Assembly (NCBI RefSeq): GCF_008123515.1
Contig: NZ_VSSR01000034.1
Span: 1-64,000, forward strand
Direction: 5' to 3'
Length of the DNA stretch: 64,000 bases
Source: Bradyrhizobium cytisi
GTDB taxonomy: Bacteria > Pseudomonadota > Alphaproteobacteria > Rhizobiales > Xanthobacteraceae
Under the pieces are notes generated by a model that had not been told where the DNA came from, ran no database searches, and saw only the letters and a program-made list of their open reading frames with translations. Position 1 is the first letter of the stretch. Each line of letters opens with the position of its first letter. Made by a program: the position numbers and the translations under genes. Shown piece after piece: positions 25,517 to 33,103 of the stretch.

Positions 25517-25525
25517 GAGGTGGCG

Positions 25526-26137
25526 ATGCCATCCGGCGTTCGCGACGATCTATTGGCTGCGGGGCTCGCGGTGTTCGACCGGTCGGGCTTCGAGGGCGCG
25601 ACGGTGGCCGCGATCCGCGCCAAGGCCCGTGCCTCCAACGGCAGCTTCTTTCATGTCTTCGGCTCCAAGAAGGAGCTCGCCGGCGCGCTGTTTCTGGAGG
25701 TGCTGCGGCACTATCACGCCGCGATGCTTGCCGCACTGGATCAAAGCGCCGATGCGGAGCAGGGCATCGATCGCCTGATCCGCGCCCATCTCGACTGGGT
25801 CGTGCTGAGCCACCGCGAGGCGCGCTATCTCTTCGAGATCTCGCGCAACGAGTGGGGTGAGGACGTCCGCGACGCCCAGCGCGCGCAGAATGCGCGGCTC
25901 GCGGAAGGCATCGGGCGCTGGCGCGCGCCGCTGGTCGCAAGCGGCGAGCTTCTGCCAATGACACCGGTGATGTTCGTCAGCCAGCTGATCGGCCCGGCAC
26001 AGATCTTCTGCCGTGCCTTTCTGTCCGGACGCGATCGCGCCGATCCGCGCGGTGAGGCCGACACGCTGATCGCCTGCGCCATCCGTGCGCTGGTGCCGCC
26101 CGGCCGCCTCAACACCAGGCAAGGAGTGGCGACATGA
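25526..26137 (+). CDS. TetR family transcriptional regulator
   Basis: The 203-aa protein has an N-terminal HTH of TetR type: DDLLAAGLAVFDRSGFEGATVAAIRAKARASNGSFFHVFGSKKEL pattern (residues about 6-52), followed by a helical ligand-binding domain. AGGAGG five bases before ATG 25526 decides the start; a GTG at 25520 is also in frame. The gene is preceded by a double palindrome and overlaps the thioesterase gene by four bases (ATGA), so both form one autoregulated unit. The ligand may be an acyl-CoA or aromatic compound, judging only by the partner enzyme. Confidence 0.9.
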   Translation: MPSGVRDDLLAAGLAVFDRSGFEGATVAAIRAKARASNGSFFHVFGSKKELAGALFLEVLRHYHAAMLAALDQSADAEQGIDRLIRAHLDWVVLSHREARYLFEISRNEWGEDVRDAQRAQNARLAEGIGRWRAPLVASGELLPMTPVMFVSQLIGPAQIFCRAFLSGRDRADPRGEADTLIACAIRALVPPGRLNTRQGVAT

Positions 26138-26601
26138 GCAAAGAAGCTGATCCCGAGTTCACTCCGATTGCCGAGCGCATCCACGCCAATGTCGGCCGGC
26201 AGGGCTTTATGAAACTGGTCGGCGCCGAGCTCTCCGAATTGTCGCGGGGCGCTTGCACGATTGCGGTCGAGCGTCGGCCGGAGCTGTTGCAGCAGCATGG
26301 TTTCTTCCATGGCGGCGTCACCGCCTTTCTGGTCGACAATGCCACGACCATCGCGGCCGCGACCTCGCGTGGGCAGGCGGCCCTGACCGCGGAATACAAG
26401 CTCAATCTGCTGTCGCCAGCGATCGGCGACAAGCTGATCTGTCGTGCGAGGGTGATCAAACCGGGCCGTCAGGTCTCCGTGGTCGCGGCCGACGTGTTCT
26501 GCGTCAGCGATGGTGTCGAGAAGCACACGGCAACGGCACTCGCCTCGATCGCCATCCTGAGCGAGGATGTCGCGCCCAAAACGAAAAGCCCGGCTGCCTG
26601 A
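26134..26601 (+). CDS. PaaI-type hotdog thioesterase
   Basis: The 155-aa protein is a PaaI/YigI-type hotdog-fold acyl-CoA thioesterase. The core QQHGFFHGGVTAFLVDNATT has the HGG-x(5)-D arrangement found in PaaI-type enzymes, and TAEYKLNLLSPAIGDKL and CRARVIKPGRQVSVVAADVF make up the remaining strands. It is cytoplasmic. Start ATG 26134 overlaps the tetR stop. The stop codon lies in the loop of the terminator hairpin at 26587-26613, so the last codons double as terminator DNA. The acyl substrate is unknown. Confidence 0.88.
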   Translation: MSKEADPEFTPIAERIHANVGRQGFMKLVGAELSELSRGACTIAVERRPELLQQHGFFHGGVTAFLVDNATTIAAATSRGQAALTAEYKLNLLSPAIGDKLICRARVIKPGRQVSVVAADVFCVSDGVEKHTATALASIAILSEDVAPKTKSPAA

Positions 26602-26613
26602 GGCAGCCGGGCT
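26587..26613. terminator. Bidirectional Rho-independent terminator
   Basis: Arms AGCCCGGCTGCC and GGCAGCCGGGCT are perfectly paired around TGA. On the minus strand the stem is followed by TTTCGTTTT, a good terminator for the rplI operon ending at 26639. On the plus strand it overlaps the end of the thioesterase gene, whose TGA stop is the loop. Confidence 0.85.
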
Positions 26614-26638
26614 TCGTAAGCTAGCGCGAGCGCGAAGC

Positions 26639-27244
26639 TTACTTCTCGGTCTCTTCTGCAGCCGGAGCGGGCTCGGCGTCGTCGTGCTGAGCTTCCGGAT
26701 CGAAGAACTCGCCGGCGGCGGCAATCGCCTCGGCGGCCGCGTCGCGGTCCTCGTTGCGGGTCGAGATGTCCTCGCCGCGGTTGATGCGCTCAGCCTCGTC
26801 CTGGCTGCGCGCAACCGTGACGGAAACCTCAACCTCGACCTCGGGATGAATGGCGACGGTGATGGTGTGCTTGCCGATGGTCTTGATCGGCGCGTCGAGC
26901 TGCACCTGCGGACGGTCGAGCGAAACGCCATCGGCTTCGAACGCCGTGACAACGTCACGCACCGTCACCGAGCCGAACAGCTGGCCGGCTTCGGAGGCCT
27001 GACGGATCACGATGATGTTCTTGCCCTGGACCTTCTCGGCAATCTTGGACGCCTCGCCCTTCGAGGCAAGGTTGCGAGCTTCGAGGTCGGCCTTCATGCC
27101 GTCGTACTTGGCGCGGTTGTCGGCGGTGGCGCGCAGCGCCTTGCCGCGCTTGAGCAGGAAATTGCGGGCATAGCCGTCGCGAACCTTCACGACTTCGCCC
27201 ATCTGGCCGAGCTTGTTCACGCGTTCCAGCAAAATGACTTCCAT
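26639..27244 (-). CDS. rplI: 50S ribosomal protein L9
   Basis: L9 binds 23S rRNA at the base of the L1 stalk. The 201-aa protein starts MEVILLERVNKLGQMGEVVKVRDGYARNFLLKRGKA, the L9 signature, with the central helix and C-terminal domain (KRVDAPIKTIGKHTITVAIHPEVEVEV-like). It exceeds the usual 150 residues by about 50, with an acidic Glu/Ala-rich tail (AEAIAAAGEFFDPEAQHDD...), as in other Bradyrhizobiaceae. It is last in the rpsF-rpsR-DUF2232-rplI unit. A strong terminator follows. AAAGGAG lies upstream of the start. Confidence 0.97.
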   Translation of the reverse strand: MEVILLERVNKLGQMGEVVKVRDGYARNFLLKRGKALRATADNRAKYDGMKADLEARNLASKGEASKIAEKVQGKNIIVIRQASEAGQLFGSVTVRDVVTAFEADGVSLDRPQVQLDAPIKTIGKHTITVAIHPEVEVEVSVTVARSQDEAERINRGEDISTRNEDRDAAAEAIAAAGEFFDPEAQHDDAEPAPAAEETEK

Positions 27245-27292
27245 ATTCGTTCTCCTTTGAAGTGCTCTGGGTTTTCAGTTTTCAGGTTGGAC

Positions 27293-28321
27293 TTAAGTCG
27301 TCGGCAATGGCGGCGGTTGCCGGTTGCGCAGGAAGCGCTCGCGGAAGCCGAACACGGCGTCCGCAAGCCCGAGGGCGGTCAGCAGGATGAGGCTCACGCT
27401 GAACATGAAGAGGATGGCGTAGGCGGAGGCGAGCCAAATTCCGCGATTGGCGAGGTCGCGCGTGATGGTATGCAGAACGGCAAGGCCGACCAGCGCATAG
27501 GCCATCATCACGACGGTCGTGACGACGACGGCGAGAATGCCGGTCATCCCGCTGAAGAAGCTGAAGGCAAGCGCGACACAGAGTGCCACCAGCGTCATCG
27601 GCGGCAAGCTCGTGCTGCTGAGGTCCGGCCAGGGCCGATGCAGCCGACCTGAAACAGCCGCGACCTTGGCGGCAAGCCAGAGATTCAAGGTCAGCGTCGC
27701 CATCTGCGATGCCGCGACCAGAACCGGAATGACTGCGACCATCAGGCCGACGCGAGGATCACTCTCCGTAACGGTCGTCTCGCTCACCATTGAAAGAATT
27801 TTGGCGAAGCCGCGGCGCATCGCATCGCTGATGGCCGATGCATCGCTGCCCAGCGAATACAGCGATCCCGCGGTCAGCAGCGTCGCCAGCGCCGCAATCC
27901 AGAGCAGGATGCGTCCAAGCGGATACCATTCGACCTGGACCGAAGCCGCATCCGAGCCCGCGGTGCCGCTTGCCGGTCTTCCCAGCGTCACGGGTCTTCC
28001 CAGCATGGCGAGATGGCCAAGCCACCAGGCCGGCAGCGCGAACGCGAAACCGTAACCGAGGGCGAGGGGCGGGCTGAGCGCGCCAGCGATGACGAGCGTC
28101 GCGACGATGCCACCAAGTGCACCGCAGAGCGGTCCCCAGGCGATCGCGGCGAGCATGAGCGGCAGCGGAGCGAGGTAAACCAGGACAAGCGAGATCAGTG
28201 CGCCCGACACAATCGAGGCGAACATCAGGGCCGACGCAGCGCCGGCGATCAGGGCTATCAGTCCAAATACCATCATCAGCTGTCCCGCTCCCTTCGAGCG
28301 GTTAGAGGCGTTTTGCCCCAA
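27293..28321 (-). CDS. DUF2232 family membrane protein
   Basis: The product has up to 342 aa and about eight membrane segments; an internal start at MMVFGLIALIAG (ATG 28276) is also possible. Position between rpsR and rplI is typical of alphaproteobacterial DUF2232 proteins, which resemble YybS-type integral membrane proteins. Hydrophobic stretches such as GALISLVLVYLAPLPLMLAAIAWG and GYGFAFALPAWWLGHLAMLG form the first half. Function is unknown. The strong hairpin upstream (28369-28396) may reduce its expression relative to rpsR. Confidence 0.85.
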   Translation of the reverse strand: MGQNASNRSKGAGQLMMVFGLIALIAGAASALMFASIVSGALISLVLVYLAPLPLMLAAIAWGPLCGALGGIVATLVIAGALSPPLALGYGFAFALPAWWLGHLAMLGRPVTLGRPASGTAGSDAASVQVEWYPLGRILLWIAALATLLTAGSLYSLGSDASAISDAMRRGFAKILSMVSETTVTESDPRVGLMVAVIPVLVAASQMATLTLNLWLAAKVAAVSGRLHRPWPDLSSTSLPPMTLVALCVALAFSFFSGMTGILAVVVTTVVMMAYALVGLAVLHTITRDLANRGIWLASAYAILFMFSVSLILLTALGLADAVFGFRERFLRNRQPPPLPTT

Positions 28322-28368
28322 CCATCGGCGACCGGACGACCCGGAAGCCTTATGAGTTCAGAAGGTCA

Positions 28369-28396
28369 CGACCGGCGGCGCGATCGCCGCCGGTCG
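28369..28396. terminator. Strong GC hairpin between rpsR and DUF2232 gene
   Basis: Perfect 12-bp arms CGACCGGCGGCG and CGCCGCCGGTCG flank CGAT. It follows the rpsR stop by about 10 bases on the minus strand. No T tract follows, so it may act as attenuator, processing site or 3' stabiliser rather than full terminator. Confidence 0.55.
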
Positions 28397-28404
28397 AATT
28401 TGTC

Positions 28405-28644
28405 TTAGCGAATGACGTAGGGCAGCAGGCCCAGGAACCGCGCGCGCTTGATGGCGCGGGCGAGCTCACGCTGCTTCTTCGCGGACACCGCGGTGATGCG
28501 GCTCGGCACGATCTTGCCGCGCTCGGAGACGTAACGCATCAGCAGCTTGGAGTCCTTGTAGTCGATCTTCGGCGCATTGGCTCCCGTGAACGGGCAGCTC
28601 TTGCGGCGGCGGAAAAACGGACGGCGTGCACCAGCTTCAGCCAT
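28405..28644 (-). CDS. rpsR: 30S ribosomal protein S18
   Basis: The 79-aa protein has RRPFFRRRKSCPFTG, IDYKDSKLLMRYVSERGKIVPSRITAVSAKKQRELARAIKRARFLGLLPY, the full S18 signature. It binds S6 and 16S rRNA on the platform of the small subunit. The gene lies five bases downstream of rpsF and is translated with it. The single Cys near the N-terminus is the usual one. Length is normal. Confidence 0.98.
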   Translation of the reverse strand: MAEAGARRPFFRRRKSCPFTGANAPKIDYKDSKLLMRYVSERGKIVPSRITAVSAKKQRELARAIKRARFLGLLPYVIR

Positions 28645-28649
28645 TGGTC

Positions 28650-29150
28650 TTACTCCCCACCCGTCGTGGTTTCAGCTTCGTCGCGTGGACGGCGCGGGCC
28701 GCGATCGCCGCGGAAGCCGCCACCATCACGATCGCCACCACGGAAACCGCCTTCGCGGTCGCCACGGAAGCCGCCAGCTTCACGATCGCGGAAGCCGCCG
28801 CCACGGTCGTCACGCTCGCGATCGCGGTCAGCCTTGCGCATCATCGCGGACGGGCCTTCCTCGAGCTCTTCGACGCGGACGCTGAGATAGCGGATCACGT
28901 CTTCGCTGATACGCTCCTGGCGCTCGATCTCGGCGATCGCCGCGGAGGGCGCGTCGATGTTGAGCAGCACGAAATGCGCCTTGCGGTTCTTGTTCATGCG
29001 GTAAGTGAGGGAGCGAACGCCCCAATTCTCGGTCTTGGTGACCTTGCCGCCGAGACCCTCGACGATGCCGGTCATTTGCGCAGTCAGCTCTTCGACCTGC
29101 TGCGTGCTCGCGTCTTGGCGCGCGAGAAAAACATGCTCATAGAGAGCCAT
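28650..29150 (-). CDS. rpsF: 30S ribosomal protein S6
   Basis: The first 100 residues are S6: MALYEHVFLARQD, LGGKVTKTENWGVRSLTYRMNKNRKAHFVLLNIDAP, ERQERISEDVIRYLSVRVEELEEGPSAMM. The 166-aa length includes about 60 extra residues rich in Asp, Arg and Gly, with repeats of GGFRGDRE type. Extended S6 tails occur in alphaproteobacteria, but this one looks like an RGG-box. It opens the operon; a 9-bp stem in its leader that includes the SD suggests autoregulation by S6:S18. Confidence 0.97.
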   Translation of the reverse strand: MALYEHVFLARQDASTQQVEELTAQMTGIVEGLGGKVTKTENWGVRSLTYRMNKNRKAHFVLLNIDAPSAAIAEIERQERISEDVIRYLSVRVEELEEGPSAMMRKADRDRERDDRGGGFRDREAGGFRGDREGGFRGGDRDGGGFRGDRGPRRPRDEAETTTGGE

Positions 29151-29154
29151 AGTC

Positions 29155-29216
29155 GTCCTTTCCTCGTGTTAGCGCATCGCCCGGCGTCAAGCCCTTAAGA
29201 GACCTTCGGAAAGGAC
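29155..29216 (-). promoter_or_regulatory. Candidate S6:S18 autoregulatory leader of rpsF
   Basis: On the minus strand GTCCTTTCC pairs perfectly with GGAAAGGAC, enclosing 44 bases. The 3' arm is the SD region four bases before the rpsF ATG. CCGAAG right after the 5' arm fits the CCG element bound by S6:S18 in other bacteria. Fold and CCG position are read by eye. Confidence 0.6.
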
Positions 29217-29342
29217 TCTGGGATTAAGCTCAGAAGGCGGAAACACGGGACGACGGGCCGACTGGCCCTGCCACACCAAAATCAACGAATGATTTGCTGA
29301 GACCGTCCGTTCAGCTCCCGGCCGGGGTCTGCGGATGTGGGC

Positions 29343-29370
29343 GTTATACGGATTTTGGCCGGCTTGGCAA
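29343..29370 (-). promoter_or_regulatory. Promoter of the rpsF operon
   Basis: On the minus strand TTGCCA (-35, 29370-29365) and TATAAC (-10, 29348-29343) are spaced by 16 bases; each is one mismatch from consensus. Transcription would begin near 29336, giving a leader of about 185 nt that holds the S6:S18-type element. Confidence 0.65.
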
Positions 29371-29451
29371 GGTTTGCGGCCGTGTTTTCGGCCCGGATCG
29401 TCCCGGTGAGGGGACTGGTCCTCCCACGCCACATCCGGCTTGATTTCTTTG

Positions 29452-29468
29452 TTTGTATGTCATACAAA
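29452..29468. promoter_or_regulatory. Palindromic operator of the second TetR regulator
   Basis: TTTGTATG-T-CATACAAA is a perfect 8-bp inverted repeat around one base. It ends 20 bases before the tetR start codon at 29489. It is much more AT-rich than its surroundings. Position and symmetry indicate autoregulation. Confidence 0.7.
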
Positions 29469-29488
29469 TATATGAGCAAGAGGATCCG

Positions 29489-30199
29489 ATGGTGGAAAAG
29501 TCGGCCCAGGAGCCGTTTGAGGCGGCTGGCGATCCCAAACATGCCACGCGGGCGACGCGTTCGGCCGGGCGCAAGACGCGTTCCCTGCTGCTGGACGCCG
29601 CCAGCCCGCTGTTTCGGGAGCGGGGGCTGTCGGGCACCGCAATCACCGATATCGCCGCCGCAGCGGACGCGTTCCCGAGCCAGATCACCTATTACTTCCG
29701 CACCAAGGAGGCGCTGTTCGTCGAATGCGCCTGCCGCGATCTCCTGTATCTGGCGCGCGCGACCGAGCAGGCGGCGCTGAAGGCGCGCACACCGCGGGAA
29801 TACACCCACGCGCTGGCCGAGACCGTGACGGCGAGCGATTCGATCGCCTTCTTCGCGGAGGCGTTGACGCTGACGCGGCGGCGACAGGATCTGGCGCCGC
29901 TGGTCGAGCGCACCATCGAACGCCTGCACAGCGAAGGCGCACGTGCTTATGCGGGCCAGGTCGCCCGTCATGGCTGGCGCTCGCTGCGCGCGCCCGACGA
30001 AAGCTCGCGGCGTTTCTGGGCCGTCGCCATCGGAATCATTCTCGAGGGCTACGCCATGGGCCGCTCGCCGGAGGCACTCTGCGAGGAGATGCTGCGCGTC
30101 CTCGGCGAGCAGGCGAAATCCACCGGCGAGACAGCGCGCCCGCGTCTCGTCGACGAGCGCGACACATCAAGCCATTCGAACGAGGAGGGCAGGTCATGA
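29489..30199 (+). CDS. TetR family transcriptional regulator (with desaturase)
   Basis: The 236-aa protein has a TetR HTH at about residues 30-75 (LLLDAASPLFRERGLSGTAITDIAAAADAFPSQITYYFRTKEALF pattern) and a helical C-terminal domain. GAGG five bases before ATG 29489 sets the start; the frame opens upstream at 29453 inside the palindrome. Its stop overlaps the start of the desaturase by four bases (ATGA). It resembles PsrA/DesT-like regulators in gene context, sensing acyl-CoA to set desaturase levels. That role is inferred from the partner gene only. Confidence 0.9.
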   Translation: MVEKSAQEPFEAAGDPKHATRATRSAGRKTRSLLLDAASPLFRERGLSGTAITDIAAAADAFPSQITYYFRTKEALFVECACRDLLYLARATEQAALKARTPREYTHALAETVTASDSIAFFAEALTLTRRRQDLAPLVERTIERLHSEGARAYAGQVARHGWRSLRAPDESSRRFWAVAIGIILEGYAMGRSPEALCEEMLRVLGEQAKSTGETARPRLVDERDTSSHSNEEGRS

Positions 30200-31221
30200 C
30201 CGCGCTTCGCATGCGTGCCCGCGATTTCCTGACCGACGATCAACTGGCCGAGGTGCGCCGGCGCGTGACCTGGAAGGGCGTTGCGATGATCGCACACGCC
30301 TGGGCGCTCATCATTGCCGCGATCGCCTTGGTCGCGTGGTGGCCCAATCCGATCACTTATGTTCTCGCCGTCGCCATCATCGGCTCGCGCCAGCTCGGGC
30401 TCGCGATCCTCATGCATGACGGTGCGCATGGTTGCCTGTCCGCTGACGAGAAGACCAATCTGGCCCTGAGCCAGTGGCTCTGCGCCTATCCGCTCTTTGC
30501 CGAGACGCGCAGCTATCGGCGCTATCACTTGCAGCATCATGCACGCACCCAGCAGGAGGACGATCCTGATCTGGTGCTGTCGGCGCCGTTTCCAATCACC
30601 GGGCTGAGCTATCGCCGCAAGTTCATTCGCGACATCACCGGGCAGACCGGCTACCAGCAGCGCAAGGCGCAATTGCTCAACGCGCTCGGTCCGAAGGACT
30701 GGCAATGGCGGCAGCGCACCGCGCATTTCCGGGACAAGCTCGGCCCGCAATGCCTGGTCAACGCTGCGATGTTCGCAGCGTGCGCGGCGGCCGGCGTGTG
30801 GTGGGCCTACCCGCTGCTATGGCTGGTGCCGCTGGTGACCTGGATGATGGTCATCACCCGTATCCGTAACATCGCCGAGCACGCCGTGGTGCCCGACAGC
30901 AGCGATCCCCTGCGCAACACCCGCACCACGCATGCGAATTTTATCGAGCGCCTGTTCATTGCGCCATACTACGTGAACTACCACCTCGAGCATCATCTGC
31001 TGTTCTATGTGCCCTGTTACAATCTGCCGAAGGTGCATCGCCTGTTGAGCGAGAGCCGGCATGCCGAGCGGATGGAGGTGCAGCCGAACTACGCCGCAGT
31101 GCTGCGGCTCGCCACGGCCAAGCCGAACTGCGACGACCGGCCGGGGCAGTTGGTCAACAATGCACGCCGCGCGCAAGCAGGGGCAGCGGTCGATTCCAAC
31201 CAGACCAATGGTGGATTCTAG
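30196..31221 (+). CDS. Membrane fatty acid desaturase
   Basis: The 341-aa integral membrane di-iron enzyme has the three histidine boxes: HDGAH (74-78), HLQHH (111-115) and HLEHH near residue 265. Hydrophobic segments lie at about 29-70 and 195-220. The spacing fits the FA_desaturase family (DesA/DesB-like), which introduces double bases-pair-free C=C bonds into acyl chains using O2 and electrons from a ferredoxin or cytochrome b5-like donor. The gene overlaps tetR and is co-regulated. Regioselectivity, and whether it acts on lipids or another hydrophobic substrate, cannot be read. Confidence 0.85.
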   Translation: MTALRMRARDFLTDDQLAEVRRRVTWKGVAMIAHAWALIIAAIALVAWWPNPITYVLAVAIIGSRQLGLAILMHDGAHGCLSADEKTNLALSQWLCAYPLFAETRSYRRYHLQHHARTQQEDDPDLVLSAPFPITGLSYRRKFIRDITGQTGYQQRKAQLLNALGPKDWQWRQRTAHFRDKLGPQCLVNAAMFAACAAAGVWWAYPLLWLVPLVTWMMVITRIRNIAEHAVVPDSSDPLRNTRTTHANFIERLFIAPYYVNYHLEHHLLFYVPCYNLPKVHRLLSESRHAERMEVQPNYAAVLRLATAKPNCDDRPGQLVNNARRAQAGAAVDSNQTNGGF

Positions 31222-31266
31222 GGGCCGCATCCCCAGTCGAATGCAGGCCGAAGTTCCTATCTTGGC

Positions 31267-31296
31267 TTGACATTCCAGCCCCGGACAGTGTCTACG
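31267..31296 (+). promoter_or_regulatory. Candidate promoter of fabD-fabG
   Basis: A consensus -35 TTGACA (31267-31272) is followed after 18 bases by TCTACG, a weak -10. It lies 100 bases before fabD and after the desaturase stop. The -35 is convincing; the -10 is not. Confidence 0.4.
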
Positions 31297-31394
31297 GCCC
31301 CTTTCGGAGCACGGTCGGGAACCAAGGCTCGGGCCGGGCGTCATCGGCTGCCGGGTTCTCGAAGCACGCGGCTCGAGCGATCCAGGGAGCGCCG

Positions 31395-32354
31395 ATGACG
31401 GCAGCATTCACATTTCCGGGGCAGGGTTCCCAGGCGGTTGGCATGGGCAAGGCCTTGGCCGACGCCTTTCCGGCGGCGCGCGCCGTGTTCGATGAGGTCG
31501 ATGCCGCGCTTGGAGAGAAGCTGACGGCCACCATCTGGGATGGCCCGGCCGAAACCCTCCAGCTCACCGAGAACGCCCAGCCCGCCCTGATGGCGGTGTC
31601 TGTGGCCACCCTGCGCGTGCTGGAGGCTGAAGCCGGGTTTTCCGTGGGGCGGGATGCGGCGTTCGTCGCCGGCCACTCGCTCGGCGAATACTCGGCGCTG
31701 GCTACTGCCGGCAGTCTGACGATCTCGGACACCGCGCGGCTGCTTCGCATCCGCGGTCTCGCAATGCAAAAAGCCGTGCCGGTCGGCGCCGGCGCGATGG
31801 CCGCGTTGCTCGGCCTTGATTACGACGCGGCCATGGCGGTCGCCAAGGAGGCGGCTCAGGGCCAGATCTGCCAGGCTGCGAATGACAATGGTGGCGGCCA
31901 GGTGGTTGTCTCCGGCGACAAGGCCGCGGTCGATCGCGCCGTCGAGATCGCCAAGACCAAGGGCGCCAAGCGCGCCATGCTGCTGCCGGTGTCCGCGCCG
32001 TTCCATTGCAAGCTGATGCAGCCTGCCGCCGACGCCATGGCCGAGGCGCTATCCAAGGTCACGATCAAGGCGCCGGCTGCGCCGCTGGTGTCGAACGTGC
32101 TGGCAAGCGCCATCACCGATCCCGACGAGATCCGCCGCCGCCTGGTCGAGCAGGTGACCGGCACGGTGCGCTGGCGCGAGTCGGTTGTCTATATGGCGGG
32201 GCAGGGCGTTACCCGCTTCTTCGAGATCGGCGCAGGCAAGGTCCTGACGGGACTCGTCAAACGTATCGCTGACGGCGCCGTCGGTGTTGCCGTGGGCGGT
32301 CCGAACGACATTGCCGCCGCCAAGGATGCAATGGCCGCTGCGAAGCAGGGCTAG
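31395..32354 (+). CDS. fabD: Malonyl-CoA:ACP transacylase
   Basis: FabD moves malonyl from CoA to ACP for fatty acid synthesis. The 319-aa protein begins TAAFTFPGQGSQAVGMGKAL, has the nucleophile Ser95 in GHSLGEYSAL, the active-site Arg region LLRIRGLAMQKAVP and the catalytic His in SAPFHCKLM. LVSNVLA and the C-terminal FFEIGAGKVLTGLVKRI complete the fold. It opens the fabD-fabG-acpP-fabF cluster; fabG starts 11 bases after its stop. Length is normal. Confidence 0.97.
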   Translation: MTAAFTFPGQGSQAVGMGKALADAFPAARAVFDEVDAALGEKLTATIWDGPAETLQLTENAQPALMAVSVATLRVLEAEAGFSVGRDAAFVAGHSLGEYSALATAGSLTISDTARLLRIRGLAMQKAVPVGAGAMAALLGLDYDAAMAVAKEAAQGQICQAANDNGGGQVVVSGDKAAVDRAVEIAKTKGAKRAMLLPVSAPFHCKLMQPAADAMAEALSKVTIKAPAAPLVSNVLASAITDPDEIRRRLVEQVTGTVRWRESVVYMAGQGVTRFFEIGAGKVLTGLVKRIADGAVGVAVGGPNDIAAAKDAMAAAKQG

Positions 32355-32365
32355 AGGAGTATTCG

Positions 32366-33103
32366 ATGTTCGATCTGACTGGCAAAAAGGCGCTCGTCAC
32401 CGGGGCGACCGGCGGCATCGGCGGCGCGATCGCACAGGCGCTGCACGCGCAGGGCGCCACCGTCGCGATCTCTGGAACGCGCAAGGAAGTGCTGGATGAG
32501 GTGGCCGGCAAGCTTGGCGAGCGCACCCATGTGCTGCCCTGCAATCTCTCCAAGGCCGACGAGGTCGAGGCGCTGGTGCCGGCCGCGGAAGCCGCGATGG
32601 GGCAGGTCGACATTCTCGTTGCCAATGCCGGCATCACGCGTGACAATCTGTTCGTGCAGCTTCGCGACGAGGATTGGGACGAGGTCATCAACGTCAATCT
32701 GACCGCGACCTTCCGCTTGGCGCGTGCCGCCACCAAATTGATGATGCGCAAGCGCTTCGGCCGCATCATCGCCATCACCTCGGTCGTCGGCGTCACCGGT
32801 AATCCCGGGCAGGGCAATTACACCGCATCGAAGGCCGGCCTGATCGGCATGATCAAGACGCTCGGCGCCGAATACGCCAAGCGCGGCGTGACCGCGAACT
32901 GCATCGCGCCCGGCTTCATCAAGACGCCGATGACGGATGCGCTCAACGACAAGCAGCGCGAGACGATTCTGACCAAGGTTCCGGCTAACCGCCTGGGGAC
33001 GCCCGAGGACATTGCGGCGGCCGCAGTCTACCTGAGTTCGAACGAAGCAGCTTACGTCACCGGCCAGACCATCCACGTCAATGGCGGCATGGCGATGATC
33101 TGA
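32366..33103 (+). CDS. fabG: 3-oxoacyl-ACP reductase
   Basis: FabG reduces 3-ketoacyl-ACP with NADPH in each elongation round. The 245-aa SDR has TGATGGIG (about 12-19), NAGITRDNL, the catalytic Ser in ITSVVGVTGN and the Tyr/Lys pair in NYTASKAG, then CIAPGFIKTPMT. These are FabG hallmarks. It lies directly behind fabD (11 bases) and 305 bases ahead of acpP. The protein forms tetramers in other bacteria; C-terminal YVTGQTIHVNGGMAMI fits that interface. Confidence 0.97.
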   Translation: MFDLTGKKALVTGATGGIGGAIAQALHAQGATVAISGTRKEVLDEVAGKLGERTHVLPCNLSKADEVEALVPAAEAAMGQVDILVANAGITRDNLFVQLRDEDWDEVINVNLTATFRLARAATKLMMRKRFGRIIAITSVVGVTGNPGQGNYTASKAGLIGMIKTLGAEYAKRGVTANCIAPGFIKTPMTDALNDKQRETILTKVPANRLGTPEDIAAAAVYLSSNEAAYVTGQTIHVNGGMAMI

